DNA of 64,000 nucleotides from the NCBI GenBank assembly GCA_963817375.1, contig CAWFOB010000007.1, positions 1-64,000 of the forward strand. Reading direction: 5' to 3'. Both the position numbers and the translations under genes were made by a program. Positions within the stretch are counted from its first letter, which is position 1. Every line of letters starts with the position of its first letter. The notes beneath the pieces were generated by a model that was not told the DNA's origin, searched no databases, and saw only the letters and a program-made list of their open reading frames with translations. Positions 1-10,502 of the stretch are shown piece after piece. This stretch comes from JACVRM01 sp963817375 (GTDB taxonomy: Bacteria > Actinomycetota > Thermoleophilia > Gaiellales > Gaiellaceae).

Positions 1-496
1 TCCTCGGCGTAGCCACCCGCCTCGAGGAAGTCGGCGCGCCTCATCAGCGCCGACGCGTTGACGAAGTTCGTCCGCCGGATCAGGAAGTACGCACTGAAGG
101 GCAGGCACCGCATCGCGCCCGAGCGTGCCCGAAGAGCTGCGGCCGGCAGTAGGCGTACGCGGCATCGGGCGAGCCCTCGAGTGCCCCCCAAAGCTCTTCG
201 AGGTAGCGCGGTTCGAGGACGTCATCCGCGTCCAGGCGCGCGAGGTATTCACCCCCGGCCTCGGAGACGGCGCGGTTGTAGGCACGCTCCAGCCCGGTCT
301 CCTCCTGCGTGATGATGCGAACGCGGTCGGCGTATGGGGCGATCACGGAGGCGGAGTCGTCTGCGGATCCGTCGTCGATCACCAACACTTCGACTGGCTC
401 ATAGGTCTGGGCGAGGGCGCTCTCGATGGCCTCGCCGACGTACGCAGCGAGGTTGTGGCACGGGATGACGACGGTGACGAGCGGCCGCCGGCTCAC
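1..496 (-). CDS. Family 2 glycosyltransferase, partial at left edge
   Basis: GT-A fold glycosyltransferase that would add a sugar from a nucleotide donor to a surface glycan. From the GTG at 496 the protein opens with VTVVIPCHN, then VLVIDDGSADDS (donor binding) and ARLDADD (the DxD metal motif), the usual order for GT2. The frame breaks near 125-130, and the next frame continues plausibly (FLIRRTNFVNASALM) to the edge, so one indel is inferred rather than a true end. The C-terminus lies outside the window. It follows the oxidoreductase gene on the same strand and belongs to the polysaccharide locus. The sugar specificity cannot be read. Confidence 0.85.
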
Positions 497-551
497 GCGG
501 CTTCCCCGCGGTACACGGCGAGCACGCGGATGGTGACCAGCGGCCCGTCGG

Positions 552-1541
552 TCACCGGCGGCCGGCCCGCTCGGCGATCTCGGTCGCGATTTCGATCGAG
601 CGGGTGCCCTCTTGACCGGTGACGATCTCGGCCGGTTCGCCGCGTACTGCTTTGAGGAACTCCTCCAGCTCGGCGGCGAGCGGTTCGCGCCGCTCGAGCG
701 CCGGCTGGTCGGGCTCGTGCTCGCTGTAGGCCTCGAGCTCGGGGAACGAGTTGACGGTCGTCAGCGGTCGCGCGGGGTGGAAGAGAAGTTGCTGCGTGAT
801 GTACTCGACCTCGGCGTAGCCCTCGGTGCCGGTGACGGCGAGCGTGCGGATCTTGACCGGCGTCACCCAGTTGACCTGGAGTAGGCAGGCGACGCCGTCG
901 AAGCGCAGGAAGATGTCGGCGAAGTCGAAGCGGTCCTCGGCGATCGCGCGGCCGGCGTTCGCGTAGATCTCCGAGGGCCGGTCGGCGCCGAGGAGGTAGC
1001 GAAAGATGTCGATGTCGTGGACGGCGAGGTCGACGATCACGTCGGCGTCGCGCACCTGCGGCGGCATGACGCCGACGCGCCGTGCGATGAGCGAGAGCAG
1101 CGTGCCCATCGCGCCGGCGTCGATCCGGCGCTTCAGCTCGCGGACGGCGGGGTTGAAGCGCTCGACGTGGCCGACGGCCAGCACGCAGCCGCGCTCGGCC
1201 GCCAGCGCGGTCAGCTCTTCCGCCTCGGCGACGGTCGCGGCGATCGGCTTCTCGACCAGGACGTGCTTGCCGGCCTCGAGCAGCTGCCCACCGAGCGCGC
1301 GGTGCGACGCCGTCGGCGTCGCCACCGAGACCGCCTCGACGCCGGGCGCCCGGGCGAGCAGCTGGTCGACCGACGCAAATACCTCGGCGCCGTGGCGGAC
1401 GGCGAGCCCACGCGCCCGCTCGACGTCCGCGTCGACGACCGCAGCGAGCCTTGCCCCGCTCAGCTCCGCGTAGTTGCGGACGTGGTGGCGGCCCATGTTC
1501 CCGCTGCCGACGACGGCGACGGCGATCTCGCGGCGTTCCAT
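552..1541 (-). CDS. Gfo/Idh/MocA family sugar oxidoreductase
   Basis: NAD(P)-dependent dehydrogenase of 329 residues, the usual family length. The N-terminal Rossmann fold shows VVGSGNMGRHHVRNY. The family signature EKPIAATVAEAEEL and the following GHVERFNPAVREL are present and place it with enzymes that oxidise nucleotide-linked or free hexoses, for example UDP-GlcNAc 3-dehydrogenases. It is unbroken. It lies 13 bases after the glycosyltransferase at 1555-2692 on the same strand, so a role in preparing a sugar donor for the neighbouring transferases is likely. The exact substrate is not visible. Confidence 0.9.
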   Translation of the reverse strand: MERREIAVAVVGSGNMGRHHVRNYAELSGARLAAVVDADVERARGLAVRHGAEVFASVDQLLARAPGVEAVSVATPTASHRALGGQLLEAGKHVLVEKPIAATVAEAEELTALAAERGCVLAVGHVERFNPAVRELKRRIDAGAMGTLLSLIARRVGVMPPQVRDADVIVDLAVHDIDIFRYLLGADRPSEIYANAGRAIAEDRFDFADIFLRFDGVACLLQVNWVTPVKIRTLAVTGTEGYAEVEYITQQLLFHPARPLTTVNSFPELEAYSEHEPDQPALERREPLAAELEEFLKAVRGEPAEIVTGQEGTRSIEIATEIAERAGRR

Positions 1542-1554
1542 GGCGCGCTTCCTA

Positions 1555-2692
1555 TCAGGCGCGGTACACGGCGAGGACCTGTTCCAGCGACCCCGCCAGC
1601 GACAGCCGCTGCGCGTTCGCCGCGAACCAGGCGGCCGTCGAGGCGCGGAGCGCGTCGCCGCCCTCGCGGACGCGCAGGATTGCGGCCGCCAGATCCTCGG
1701 GCGACGCGGACGGCGCGACGTATCCGTTCACGCCCTCCTCCACGAGCTCGACTGCGGCGTTGTCCGCGCCCGCTGCGAGGACGACCGGCGTGCCGGCGGC
1801 GGCCGCCTCGACGACGACGAGGCCGTAGCCTTCGCGCTCCGACGGATGCAGCAGGCAGAGCGCCGTCCGCAGCGCCGCCTCTACCTCGGCCTCGGGCGCG
1901 ACCCCGGGGGCGGACACGGCGCCGTCGAGGCCGAGCTGCGCGATCTCCGCGAGCACCGCCGGACGCTCCGGCCCGTCGCCGAAGATCGTCGCCCGCAGCT
2001 CCGGTGCGGTCTGCCGGGCCTGGGCGATCGCCGGCGGAACGGCAATGACGCGCTTCTCCGCGATGTGGCGCCCCAGGTACACGGCGACGGGCTCCGCGGC
2101 CTCGGGCGCCGGCGGATCGGTAGAACCGGCGTAGATGCCTTCCACGCGGGTAATCCGGCCGGTGAAGCCGCCGTCGCGCAGGCGGCCCTCGTGCAGCCGC
2201 GAGAAAACGATCGCGTCGTGCTCGGTGCGCATCGACAGGCGCTGCGCGGCCCACGCGGCGCGGCCGGCTGCCGGGCCGAGGTAGGCGAGCCAGTACGCGC
2301 GCGTCCAGACCTCGAACCAGTCGACGACCAGGCGGAAGCCGTGGCGCCTACGCGCGGCGGCCGCGCCGAGCGCGGTCAGCTGGAGCGCCGCCGTGTGCAC
2401 GACGTCGTAGTCGCGACCCGTGCCGGAGCAGATGTGCGGTGGCGGCACCGCCGAACCGCAGCGTGACCGAAAGCCGGCGCCTGCCTTCCGCGTAGAGCTC
2501 GTCGCCGGGCCCGACGGTGATGACGCGTACGCCCGGGATGTCGGGCGGCTCGGTTTCAGGCCAGCGGCGCAGGGTGAGGTACGTGACCTCGTATCCCTCC
2601 GCGGCAAGACGTTCCGCGAGGTTGCGGTACCACCGTTCTGCGCCGCCCCGAAAGAACGGGTACAGCGTCTCGTAGACCAGGCAGATGCGCAC
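1555..2692 (-). CDS. GT4-type glycosyltransferase (one frameshift)
   Basis: GT-B fold retaining glycosyltransferase of about 378 residues after repair. The GTG at 2692 gives MRICLVYETLYPFFRGGAER, the typical GT4 N-terminus with the acceptor-site glycine loop. The C-terminal half has AVYLGRHIAEKR and the donor-site motif HPSEREGYGLVVVEAAAAG (E-x7-E). One extra T between codons near 2422 (HG|RDYDVVHT) separates the halves. It is divergent from the GT2 gene at 2721, with only 28 bases between the starts. Probable cytoplasmic enzyme of surface-glycan assembly. Confidence 0.85.
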
Positions 2693-2720
2693 CCCGAGAC
2701 CCCTACAATAGAGCGCGCTT

Positions 2721-3535
2721 TTGATCAGCCAGACTCCTCGTGACGTCCGGCTCGGGGACGCGTCGCCGGCGGTGGCCGACTCGGACGCCGCGCCCGGGAC
2801 GCTGCCCGACCCCTCCGACCTTCGCCGGCTGGCAATCGTGCCCGCGTACAACGAGGAGGCGTCGGTCGGGGCCGTCGTCGACGAGATCCGCGCCGCCGCC
2901 CCCGGCTTCGACGTCGTCGTCGTCGACGACGGCTCCATCGACACGACCGCCGCCGTGGCCGCGCAACACGGGGCGATCGTGCTGCGGCTGCCGTACAACG
3001 TCGGCATCGGCGGCGCCGTCCAGACCGGCCACCAGTACGCCGCCGAGCACGGCTACGACGTCGCCGTGCAGATCGACGGCGACGGCCAGCACGACGCCCA
3101 CGAGCTCGCGAAGCTGCTCGGACCGCTGCTGGCCGGCGAGGCCGACATGGTCGTCGGGACGCGCTTCGCCGGCGGTGACGGCTACCGCTCGTCCGCGACG
3201 CGGCGGGTCGGGATCGCAGTGCTCGCTCGCGTCGTCTCGCTGATCGTCCGCCAGCGCGTGACCGATCCGACCTCCGGCTTCCGCGCCATCAACCGCCGGG
3301 CACTGGAGCTCTTCGCCCGTCGACTACCCGCACGGACTACCCGGAGGCGGAGGCGACCGTGCTCGCCGCACCGGAACCGCCTGCGCATCGCCGAGGTGTC
3401 GGTCGTGATGCGCGCACGCGACGGAGGGCAGCTCGTCGATCAGCGGGTTGTACTCGCTCGTCTACATGGGCAAGGTGCTGGTCGCGCTCTTCGTCGGCCT
3501 CTTCCGCCGCTACCCGCGAGGCCGTCGACCAGTGA
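2721..3535 (+). CDS. Dolichyl-phosphate mannose synthase-like GT2 (several frameshifts)
   Basis: Transfers a sugar from a nucleotide donor to a polyprenyl phosphate carrier. Visible motifs: RLAIVPAYNEEASV, VVVVDDGSIDTT and AVQIDGDGQHDA (the DxD of the DPM1/DPM-like family), then DPTSGFRAINRRALELF. After about 3318 the frame breaks repeatedly. Removing single bases near 3321, 3334, 3368, 3432 and 3517 restores a continuous product ending at the TGA at 3533-3535. The start is a TTG at 2721, with TACAAT at 2704-2709 upstream as a possible -10 box. It overlaps the DUF2304 gene by four bases (GTGA). This GT2/DUF2304/membrane-transferase order is common in loci that use a lipid-linked sugar. Confidence 0.85.
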
Positions 3536-3901
3536 CGCCGCTCGCGCGTCTCGCTCGTCGCCGCCGCTGCGGCGCTGCTCTCCTGATCGTCATCTTCGAG
3601 CTGATCCGCCGGCGCCGGCTGCAGGAGCGCTACGCCCTGCTGTGGATCGCGACCGGCGTCGTCATCCTCGTGCTCGCGTCTGTGGCGCGACGGCCTGTCC
3701 GGCTCGCCAGACCTGGTCGGGATCGCCTATCCGCCGTCGGCGCTCTTCGTCCTCGCGTCGCTCTTCATCCTCGTGCTCCTGCTCACTACTCGACCGTGAT
3801 CTCGAAGCTCTCGGAGCAGAACTCACGCTCGCGCAGCGGATCGCGCTGCTCGAGCAGCAGCTCGCGCAACAGCGGACGCCGATTCGCAGCCGCCGGAATG
3901 A
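3532..3901 (+). CDS. DUF2304 small membrane protein (frameshifted)
   Basis: About 120 residues after repair. Two or three membrane segments (for example ALLLIVIFELI, GVVILVLALW and FVLASLFILVLL) are followed by a short coiled tail with LSEQNSRLAQRIALLEQQLA. This matches the DUF2304 family, which regularly follows a polyprenyl-phosphate GT2 gene. The start is the GTG overlapping the upstream stop (GTGA), and the end is a TGA overlapping the next ATG (ATGA at 3898-3901). Indels are needed near 3547, 3590, 3679, 3786 and 3830. The molecular role of DUF2304 is not established; association with the GT2 is inferred from order. Confidence 0.7.
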
Positions 3902-6076
3902 CGCGAGGGCCCAGCGAAGGCTCCGGCCGGCGACGTCACCGCGGCTGGCGGCGCTGACCGAGGGCTGGACGACGGTCGCGCTCGGCGTCGGCCTCCTCCT
4001 CGTGGCGTGGGTCGTGCGCCTGCTTCTCGCCCAGAGGATCGCGGCGCCGTGGATCATGGGCGACGAGCTCGCTCTACTCGGAGCTTGGCAAGAGCTTCCG
4101 CAGACCGGCCACTTCCTGTTCCGCGAGCATCCAACACGATCTGTGGACGCTGTACGGGATCGTGATCGCGCCGGCGTGGGTTCGCGCACTCGATCTCGCG
4201 ACCTACGACCTCGTCAAGGCGATCAACGTCCCGCAATGACGCTCGCCGCGGTGCCCCTGTTCTTCTGGATGCGCCGCGTCGTCGGGTCGTGCACGCGGTC
4301 GTGGCGACGGTGCTCTTCCTGCTGATCCCGTCGTTCGTCTACTCGGGCTGATCATGACCGAGAGCCTCTTCCTCCCGGTCTTCCTGCTCTTCGCGTTCGT
4401 GCTCGCACTGACGCTCGAGCGGCCGACGGTGCTGCGGCAGCTGGCGACGCTCGCGCTTGCCGGGCTCGCGACCGGAGTCCGCTTCCAGGGCGTGCTGCTC
4501 TTTGCGGTCGTCGTCACGGCGATGCTGCTCAAGGCCTGGTTCGACCTCCGCGCCGCCGGGACGCGGGTGCGCGGCCGCTCCGCCCTCGACGCGCTCCGCC
4601 CCTTCGCCGCCACGGCGATCGCCCTGGCCGCGCTGCTTCTCCTCTACATCGCCTACAAGGCGGCGCGTGGTCAGTCCCTGGCTTCGGGGCTACAGGCGTA
4701 CCAGACGGTCACTCAGACCAACTACACCTTCCGGGGCGCGGCCCTCTGGGTCGTCTACCACTTCGCGGAGATCGGCCTTGCGACGGCGATCGTTCCGGTG
4801 TGCGCGCTGATCGTGGTGACGGCCGTTGCCGGTGGCGCGCGCAGCGGCCTCACGTCGGCCCAGCGCGCATTCGTGGCCGTCGCGCTCGCCGGAACCGTCT
4901 GGTTCGTCGTCGTCGCCGGCACGTACGCCTCGAGGTTCTCGTTCCGGGTCGAGGAGCGGAACATGTCTACGTCCAGCCGCTGCTAGTCGGGGCGCTCCTG
5001 CTCTGGATCGCGCTCGGCTGCCCACGCCCGCGCACGGCGACGCTCGTCGCGGCGGTCGTGCCGGTCGCCCTGCTCGTGACGCTGCCGTTCGAGTCGCTTT
5101 TCAACGTGAGCGCGATCAGCGACACGTTCGGGCTCGTCCCGTTCATGCGCCTCGCCGCCTCACCGCTCCAGGGCATCCCGGAAGTCCGCGTGCTGATCAT
5201 GCTCGGCGCCGTCGCGGCCGTGCTCCTCTTCGCGCTGATCCCCGCGCGCTGGGCGCTCGTCGCCCTGCCACTTGCCGTCGGTCTCTTCTTCGTCGTCTCC
5301 ACCAAGTCGGTGTCCGGCGCCGCGCACACACAGTCGGTGGCGACACGCCACGCCTACGGGATCGGTGCCGACCCGAGCTGGGTCGACCACGCGCTGCCGA
5401 AGGGGCAGCGTGCTGCGTTCATCTACAGCTCGCCGATCAACGGCGACCCGCACGCGCTGTGGCAGACGGAATTCTGGAACCGCGACGTCGACACCGTCTA
5501 CAACTACGACACGCCTGCCGCCGGCTTCCCGGGCGAGAACGTGAACATCGATGTGACGACCGGTCGCGTCACGCCCGCCGCCGGCGGGCGCATTGCCGAG
5601 CGCTATGCGGTTACGGACGCCCGCCTCAACCTCGCCGGGCCGGTGGTTGCGTCGTCCGGGCAGCTTGTCCTGCGCCGGCTCGACCAGCCGGCGCGGCTCG
5701 CCGCGGTGCAGGACGGAATCGGCGCCGACGGCTGGACGGGCTCTGACGCCGGGCTGACGACCTTCTCCACGCCGCGCAACCACACGCTCGCGCTCGAGCG
5801 CTCTCGCGCGCAGAGCTCGGCCCGAATGCTCCGCCCGCCCGGGCAACGATCACCGCGGGACCGCTGCACTACGTGTCCGCGAGCGTGCCGGGGATCGGGC
5901 GCACCGCGTTCGCACGCACGGTGACGATCACCGCTCGGCACCCGGTCGTCGTTCGCGTTCCGGTGCCGAAGGCGCCGTACCGCATTCAGCTGCACGTCGC
6001 GCCGACGTTCGACGCGTCACAGCTCGGCGGCGGAGACACGCGCCAGCTCGGGGCCGTCGTGCGGGTGGTCGGCTAG
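3898..6076 (+). CDS. GT39/ArnT-like polytopic membrane glycosyltransferase (frameshifted)
   Basis: Integral membrane protein of roughly 725 residues. Ten or so hydrophobic segments start with TVALGVGLLLVAWVVRLLL. The loop motif GDEL after the first segment resembles the acidic first-loop motif of GT-C enzymes that use polyprenyl-phosphate sugars. A hydrophilic C-terminal domain (from about 5290) has no recognised motif. It would take the lipid-linked sugar made by the upstream GT2. Frame breaks cluster at 3900-4340, 4965 and 5850; the segment 4354-4960 is clean. The start ATG overlaps the previous stop. The TAG at 6074-6076 overlaps the convergent gene's stop in CTAG. Confidence 0.75.
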
Positions 6077-6867
6077 CGCTCCTGCAGCGAGCGCAGCAGC
6101 TCGGCGTCGACCGTCTGCTCGCCCGGGAAGATCTCGTGGCCGCGTTTGCCCCAGCGCGGGAACACGAGCTTCTTGCGGTATGCCGCCTTGCCGAGCGAGT
6201 CCCGCGGCTCGCAGACGAGCACCTCGGGGTGCGGCCGGGCGACGACCTCGAGCCCGGCGCTGCGCGCCAGCGCCTCGAGCGCCTCGTGCGTCGGCACCCA
6301 GAAGTTCGAATGGTCGCCGCAGGTAGTCGCCCTCGACGAACGCCATCGTCGGCAGCTCGGCGCTCGCCCTCGGGCGTGCGGGCGTGCGACTGGAAGACCA
6401 TGCGCTCCTTCGTCATCTCGGCCAGACGGTCGAGCACGAGCACCGGGTACTTCAGGTGGTAGAAGGTGCCGAGGAACAGGACGTAGTCGAAGCGCTCGTC
6501 CGTCGTCAGGCAGAAGACGTGGATGTCCTCGTTGACCACGTCGAGCTTGACGCCGAACTGCTCCGCTGCAAACTGCGCCTGATTCGTCCACTCGGAAACG
6601 GGTCGACGAGCGTGCAGCGCTTGGCGCCGCGGAGCAGCATCTGGATGGAGAAGTAGCCGGAGTTGCCCGCCGACGTCGAGCACGGTCTTGCCCGTCGAGC
6701 GACTCGGGCAGGTGGTCGGCGAAAGAGGTTCCAGCGCTCCTCCGGGAAGTACGCCGGTGGTGTGCCGTCGCCGGTCCAGACGCCGGGCGGCAGCTCGAAG
6801 TGCTGGTACCACCAGCCGAGCTCGCGGACGCGCTGCTCGACCTCCGTCGCGGCTGCGGGATCGCCAT
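6073..6867 (-). CDS. CmoB/DUF1698-like SAM methyltransferase (frameshifted)
   Basis: Class I methyltransferase related to the CmoB/DUF1698 group. Motif I reads VLDVGGNSGYFSIQM after repair, followed by VDPFSEWTNQAQ and the typical FDYVLFLGTFYHLKYPVL. In polysaccharide loci such enzymes usually methylate a sugar or a glycan end; here that is inferred from context. Extra or missing bases are needed near 6314, 6361, 6598, 6670, 6698 and 6724. The ATG at 6867 overlaps the stop of the upstream hydroxylase-like gene by one base. Length after repair is about 264 residues. Confidence 0.75.
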   Translation of the reverse strand: MAIPQPRRRSSSASASSAGGTSTSSCRPASGPATAHHRRTSRRSAGTSFADHLPESLDGQDRARRRRATPATSPSRCCSAAPSAARSSTRFRVDESGAVCSGAVRRQARRGQRGHPRLLPDDGRALRLRPVPRHLLPPEVPGARARPSGRDDEGAHGLPVARPHARGRAPSCRRWRSSRATTCGDHSNFWVPTHEALEALARSAGLEVVARPHPEVLVCEPRDSLGKAAYRKKLVFPRWGKRGHEIFPGEQTVDAELLRSLQER

Positions 6868-7487
6868 CAGCGCCGACGCAGGAAGCCGCCCGGGTTGAAC
6901 GTCAGCCCGAACTTCTCGCGGCCCGCAGTCGACGTCGAACTCCGCGCCCTCGCCCAGGTAGGCCTCGACCGCCTCGGCGGGGCCGGGCCCGTGCTCGGCG
7001 AAGACCGGGCGGCCGTTCACGTTCGTGTCCTCGACGACGAGGTAGCTGCCGGGCGTGACGAGCGGCGCGTACAGGCGCAGCTCCTCGAGCACGTGGTCGC
7101 GCGCGTGGTCGGAGTCGAGCACGACGAGCACCGGCTCGCGGCCGGCGACGAGCTCGACGACGCGGCGGAAGACCTCGGGCGCGGTCGACGAGCCCTCGAC
7201 GTACGTGATGCGCGGGTGCCGCGGCCGGCCGCCCGGGTCGTGCACGTCGACGCTGACGACTTCGCCGCGGCGGAGGGCGTCGCAGATCGGTGGCCAGGAA
7301 CAGGGCGCTGCCCGCCGTGCGCGGTGCCGGTCTCGACGATCACGCGCGGCCGCACCTCGTAGAGGAGCTCCTGGTAGACCCAGAGGTCGAACGGCGTCTT
7401 CTGCGCGGGCGTTCCGAGCCAGAAGGTTCGCTTCCAGACCTCCGAGTCGTAGTACTCGGTGTGGAAGGCCTCGGCGGTCTCCGTCAC
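6867..7487 (-). CDS. CmcI-like (cephalosporin hydroxylase family) protein (frameshifted)
   Basis: About 205 residues of the CmcI/rhamnosyl O-methyltransferase family. Seen in order: FWLGTPAQKTPFDLWVYQEL, then the SAM-site region VIVETGTAHGGSALFLA (restored), VVSVDVHDP, and LVVLDSDHARDHVLEELRLY with the metal-site Asp/His. Members include sugar O-methyltransferases of cell-envelope glycolipids. The GTG start at 7487 overlaps the upstream TGA (GTGA). Single extra bases near 7289, 7312 and 6931 break the frame. With the two neighbouring methyltransferases it suggests a heavily methylated glycan. Confidence 0.75.
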
Positions 7488-9456
7488 TGCATGACCTCCT
7501 CGAGCGTCGGGGCGGCCCAGGCCGCCGCTTGCGGCGGCGCGACGCCGACGTGGCTGAGCGCATCGACGAGCGCGCGCCGGAACGCGGCCCGGCTGAAGTG
7601 GGTCTCGGCAGCGTGGAGCAGGACGCGCTGCACGCTCTCCCAGCGTGTCTGGTCGGTGTAGAGAGCGAGGATCAGGCGGGCGAGCTCCGTCGGCGCCTCG
7701 GCGGCGACGAGGTCGGCCACCTTCTCCACGTGCAGGCCTTCGGCGCCGCTCGGCGTGGTCACGAACGGCAGCCCGGCGGCCATCGAGTCGAGCAGCTTCA
7801 GCTTGATTCCCGGCGCCGAAGCGGATCGGGCTCGCGTGCACGCGGGCGCGGCTCAGCCAGGGCAGCGGGTCGTCGACGTAGCCGACGACGTCGATGCGGT
7901 CGCTCTGCGAGCGCGCGGACGGCGGGCGTGACGTCGGCGCCGATGACGGTCAATGCGACATCGGGGAGCTGCTCCCAGACGAGCGGCATGACGTCGTTCG
8001 CGAGGTGGAGGACGGCGTCCTCGTTCGGGCGAGCCGGCGCCGGCGAGGAAGCCGCCGAAGAAGACGATGCCGTCGCGCTCGGCGAAGGATCGGCGGGTCG
8101 CGGAGCGTCTCGACGGGGCTCGGGATGACGAACGCCGGCTTGTCGGTCGTGCTCGCGGGCTCGCGCCGCCTCCTCCGCCGAGACGCAGAAGAGCGCGTCG
8201 GACGCGCGGATCGTGTCGGCCTCGAGCATGCGGGTGCGGCCGGCGAGGAGACGCAGCTCCTGGCGGTCGTCGTCGCCTGCGGCGACCAGCTCCTTGCGCT
8301 CCCACTGGCGCGACGAGAGCGCCTCGATGTCGTAGACGCGCAGCGCCTGCGGCTGCGTCTCGTGCAGCCAGCCGCCGAAGCGCTCGGCGTTCTGCGGGCG
8401 GCTCACGATCACGACGCGAGTAGTGGAAGAGCCGCTCGTGAGAACCACTCGCCCCAGCGGCCCGACCGGGCAGGCGACCTCGATACCGCGGCGCAGCAGC
8501 GGCTCGGCGTAGCGGTCGATCTCGTCGGGGATGGCGGCCAGCATCGTGATGCGGGCGTCCGGCCAGAGGTCGGCGAGCTCGAGCAGCAGCTTCGCCATGC
8601 GCGGGTCGCCGGAGCCGCGGTCGGCGAACGGGACGCGGTCGTCGATGACGAGGATGCGGTCGAGCGCGTCGGCGTCGCGGGCGGCGATCGCGTGGCGCGG
8701 GTTGGTCTCGATCTCCGTCGTGCGCGGACGGTCGGCGAGCGCCGTCGCCCAGCGGCCGTAGAAGTGGCCGCGGTTGGCGAGCATCAGCTCCCGTGCGCGC
8801 TCGCGGGAGCTCGAGCCGTGGCGGGCGTGGACGACCCGGGAGCGCGGCTCGTAGAGGGCGCGCAGCCCGGTGTCGCGCAGCTTGAAGCAGAAGTCGGCGT
8901 CCTCGTAGTAGCCGAGGCCGTAGACCGGGTCGAAGCCGCCGAGCGCCCGGAAGACGTCGCGCTCGACGACCATGCAGGCGGCGGAGCCGTAGTCGATCGC
9001 CCGCGCGAAGCGGACGGCGAGGTCGCTCGGGTCGGCGCCGGCGCCGATCGTGTGCGCCCAGCCGAGCGCGTCCACGACGCTGCCCGCCTCCTGCACGGTG
9101 CCGTCGAGGTTGAGCAGCATCGGGAACGCCGCGCCGACGCGGGGCTCCTCGAGCCGCTCGAGCAGCGGCGGCAGCCAGCCGGGCTCGGGCAGCGCGTCGA
9201 TGTTGAGGAAGCAGAGCGTCTCGCCGCGCGCGGCCTCGGCACCCTCGTTGCAGGCGCGGCCGAAGCCGACGTTCTCGTCGAGCAGGATCGGCCTGATCCC
9301 GTCGAGCGCGCGCAGCTCGAGCGGTGTGTCGTCCGGCGAGGCGCTGTCGACGACGATCACCTCATAGTCGCCCTCGGTGTTCGCGCGCAGCGCGTCGAGG
9401 GAGCGGCGGAGCCAGTCGATCCCGCCGTGCGTCACGTAGACGACGGAGAGCGTCAC
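7484..9456 (-). CDS. Two-domain glycosyltransferase, GT2 fused to GT4 (frameshifted at 3' end)
   Basis: About 655 residues. The N-terminal GT2 domain (first 270) has LSVVYVTHGGIDWLRRSL, VIVVDSASPDDTP, CFLNIDALPEPGW and the acceptor region GYYEDADFCFKLRDTG. The C-terminal domain is GT-B type with ILVIDDRVPFADRGSGDPR and, after repair, a donor motif around GIKLKLLDSMAAGLPFVTT. The 9456-8420 part is clean; frame breaks occur between about 8170 and 7810. The GTG start overlaps the upstream stop (GTGA), and the TGA overlaps the downstream GTG. Such bifunctional transferases add two sugars in sequence. Confidence 0.8.
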
Positions 9457-10489
9457 CGGCGGCGGAACTTGCCCAGGACGTTGCGAAGCGGCGCGGTGTA
9501 GCGGAACGAGCGAGACTGGTGCATCGCGTCGAGGTTGCGCTCGAGCGCGGAGACGGTGTCGGTCATCGCCACGCGCTCGGCGGCCAGGCGGCGGGCGAGC
9601 GTCTCGTGTGCGCGGCGGAGCGTCTCGAGCTCCTGGCGGGCGGAGGCGAGCTCGAGCATCTGCTCGTCGAAGGAGTCGCGGCGCAGCCGCAGCTCCTCGA
9701 GCTCGCGGCGGTCGCGCTCCAGCTCGACCGCGCGCGCGGCGGCGGGCTGAGCGTCCTCGAGCTCGCGGCGCAGCCCCTGGATGACGCCGGTCTCGTCCGC
9801 CGGCACGGCGCGGACGACGAACTGGTAGGTCGTCGCCTCCGGGTCGGCGGCGAGCCAGGCACGCACCTCCTCGGGCACGCCGCCGGGCGGCGGCGCGATC
9901 TCGCCGGCGTCGATGTCGACCCGCTGCCGCTGCCACTGGGTGACGAGGTAGCCGGCCTCCTCGAAGAGGTCCTGGATGGACGCGCGGGTGAAGAAGCGCA
10001 GGTGCGTCTCGTCGAGCAGGCCGGTCTCGCGGTAGCGGAACTCGCCGCCGAGCAGCGCGAGCCGCAGGCTGCCGTGCGCGACGTTCGGGAGCGAGGCGAC
10101 GATGACCGCGTCGTCCGTGAGGAACGGCCGGATGCGCCGGAGCAGCTGTCGCCGGCTGCTTCAGGTGCTCGAGCACGTCGGCGAAGAGGACGGCGCCGAA
10201 GCGCTCGCCCTCGAGCAGCTCTTCGAGGTTCAGCGACTCGGCGTCGCCGGGGATGACGCGGTCGGCGACCTTCGCCGCCATCGCGGCTGCCTCCCGGTCG
10301 ACCTCGATGCCGACCACGGTGCAGCCGAGCCGCTCCTTGAGGACGGCCGACATGTAGCCCGGTCGCGCACCCGAACTCGAGCACGTGGCTGCCCGCCGGG
10401 ACGAGCCCGACGACGAGCTCGTGGGTCGAGCCCGGCGACTCGTTGAAGTGGTCGTAGCGCTGGGCGGCGCTTTCGGGCTCCGTCTGCAC
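9453..10489 (-). CDS. SAM methyltransferase with C-terminal coiled coil (two frameshifts)
   Basis: About 344 residues. An N-terminal class I methyltransferase (HVLEFGCATGYMSAVLKE, then FADVLEHLKQPA) is followed from about residue 235 to 326 by a long heptad helix rich in Glu, Arg and Leu (RRELEELRLRRDSFDEQM). It ends with SRSFRYTAPLRNVLGKF, a tail common in glycan-assembly proteins. In ABC-exported O-antigens, a capping methyltransferase carrying a coiled coil (WbdD) sets chain length; this protein has the same layout. Extra C near 10366 and extra base near 10149 break the frame. The gene is part of the minus-strand operon. Confidence 0.8.
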
Positions 10490-10502
10490 CCCGCGAGGAT
10501 AG

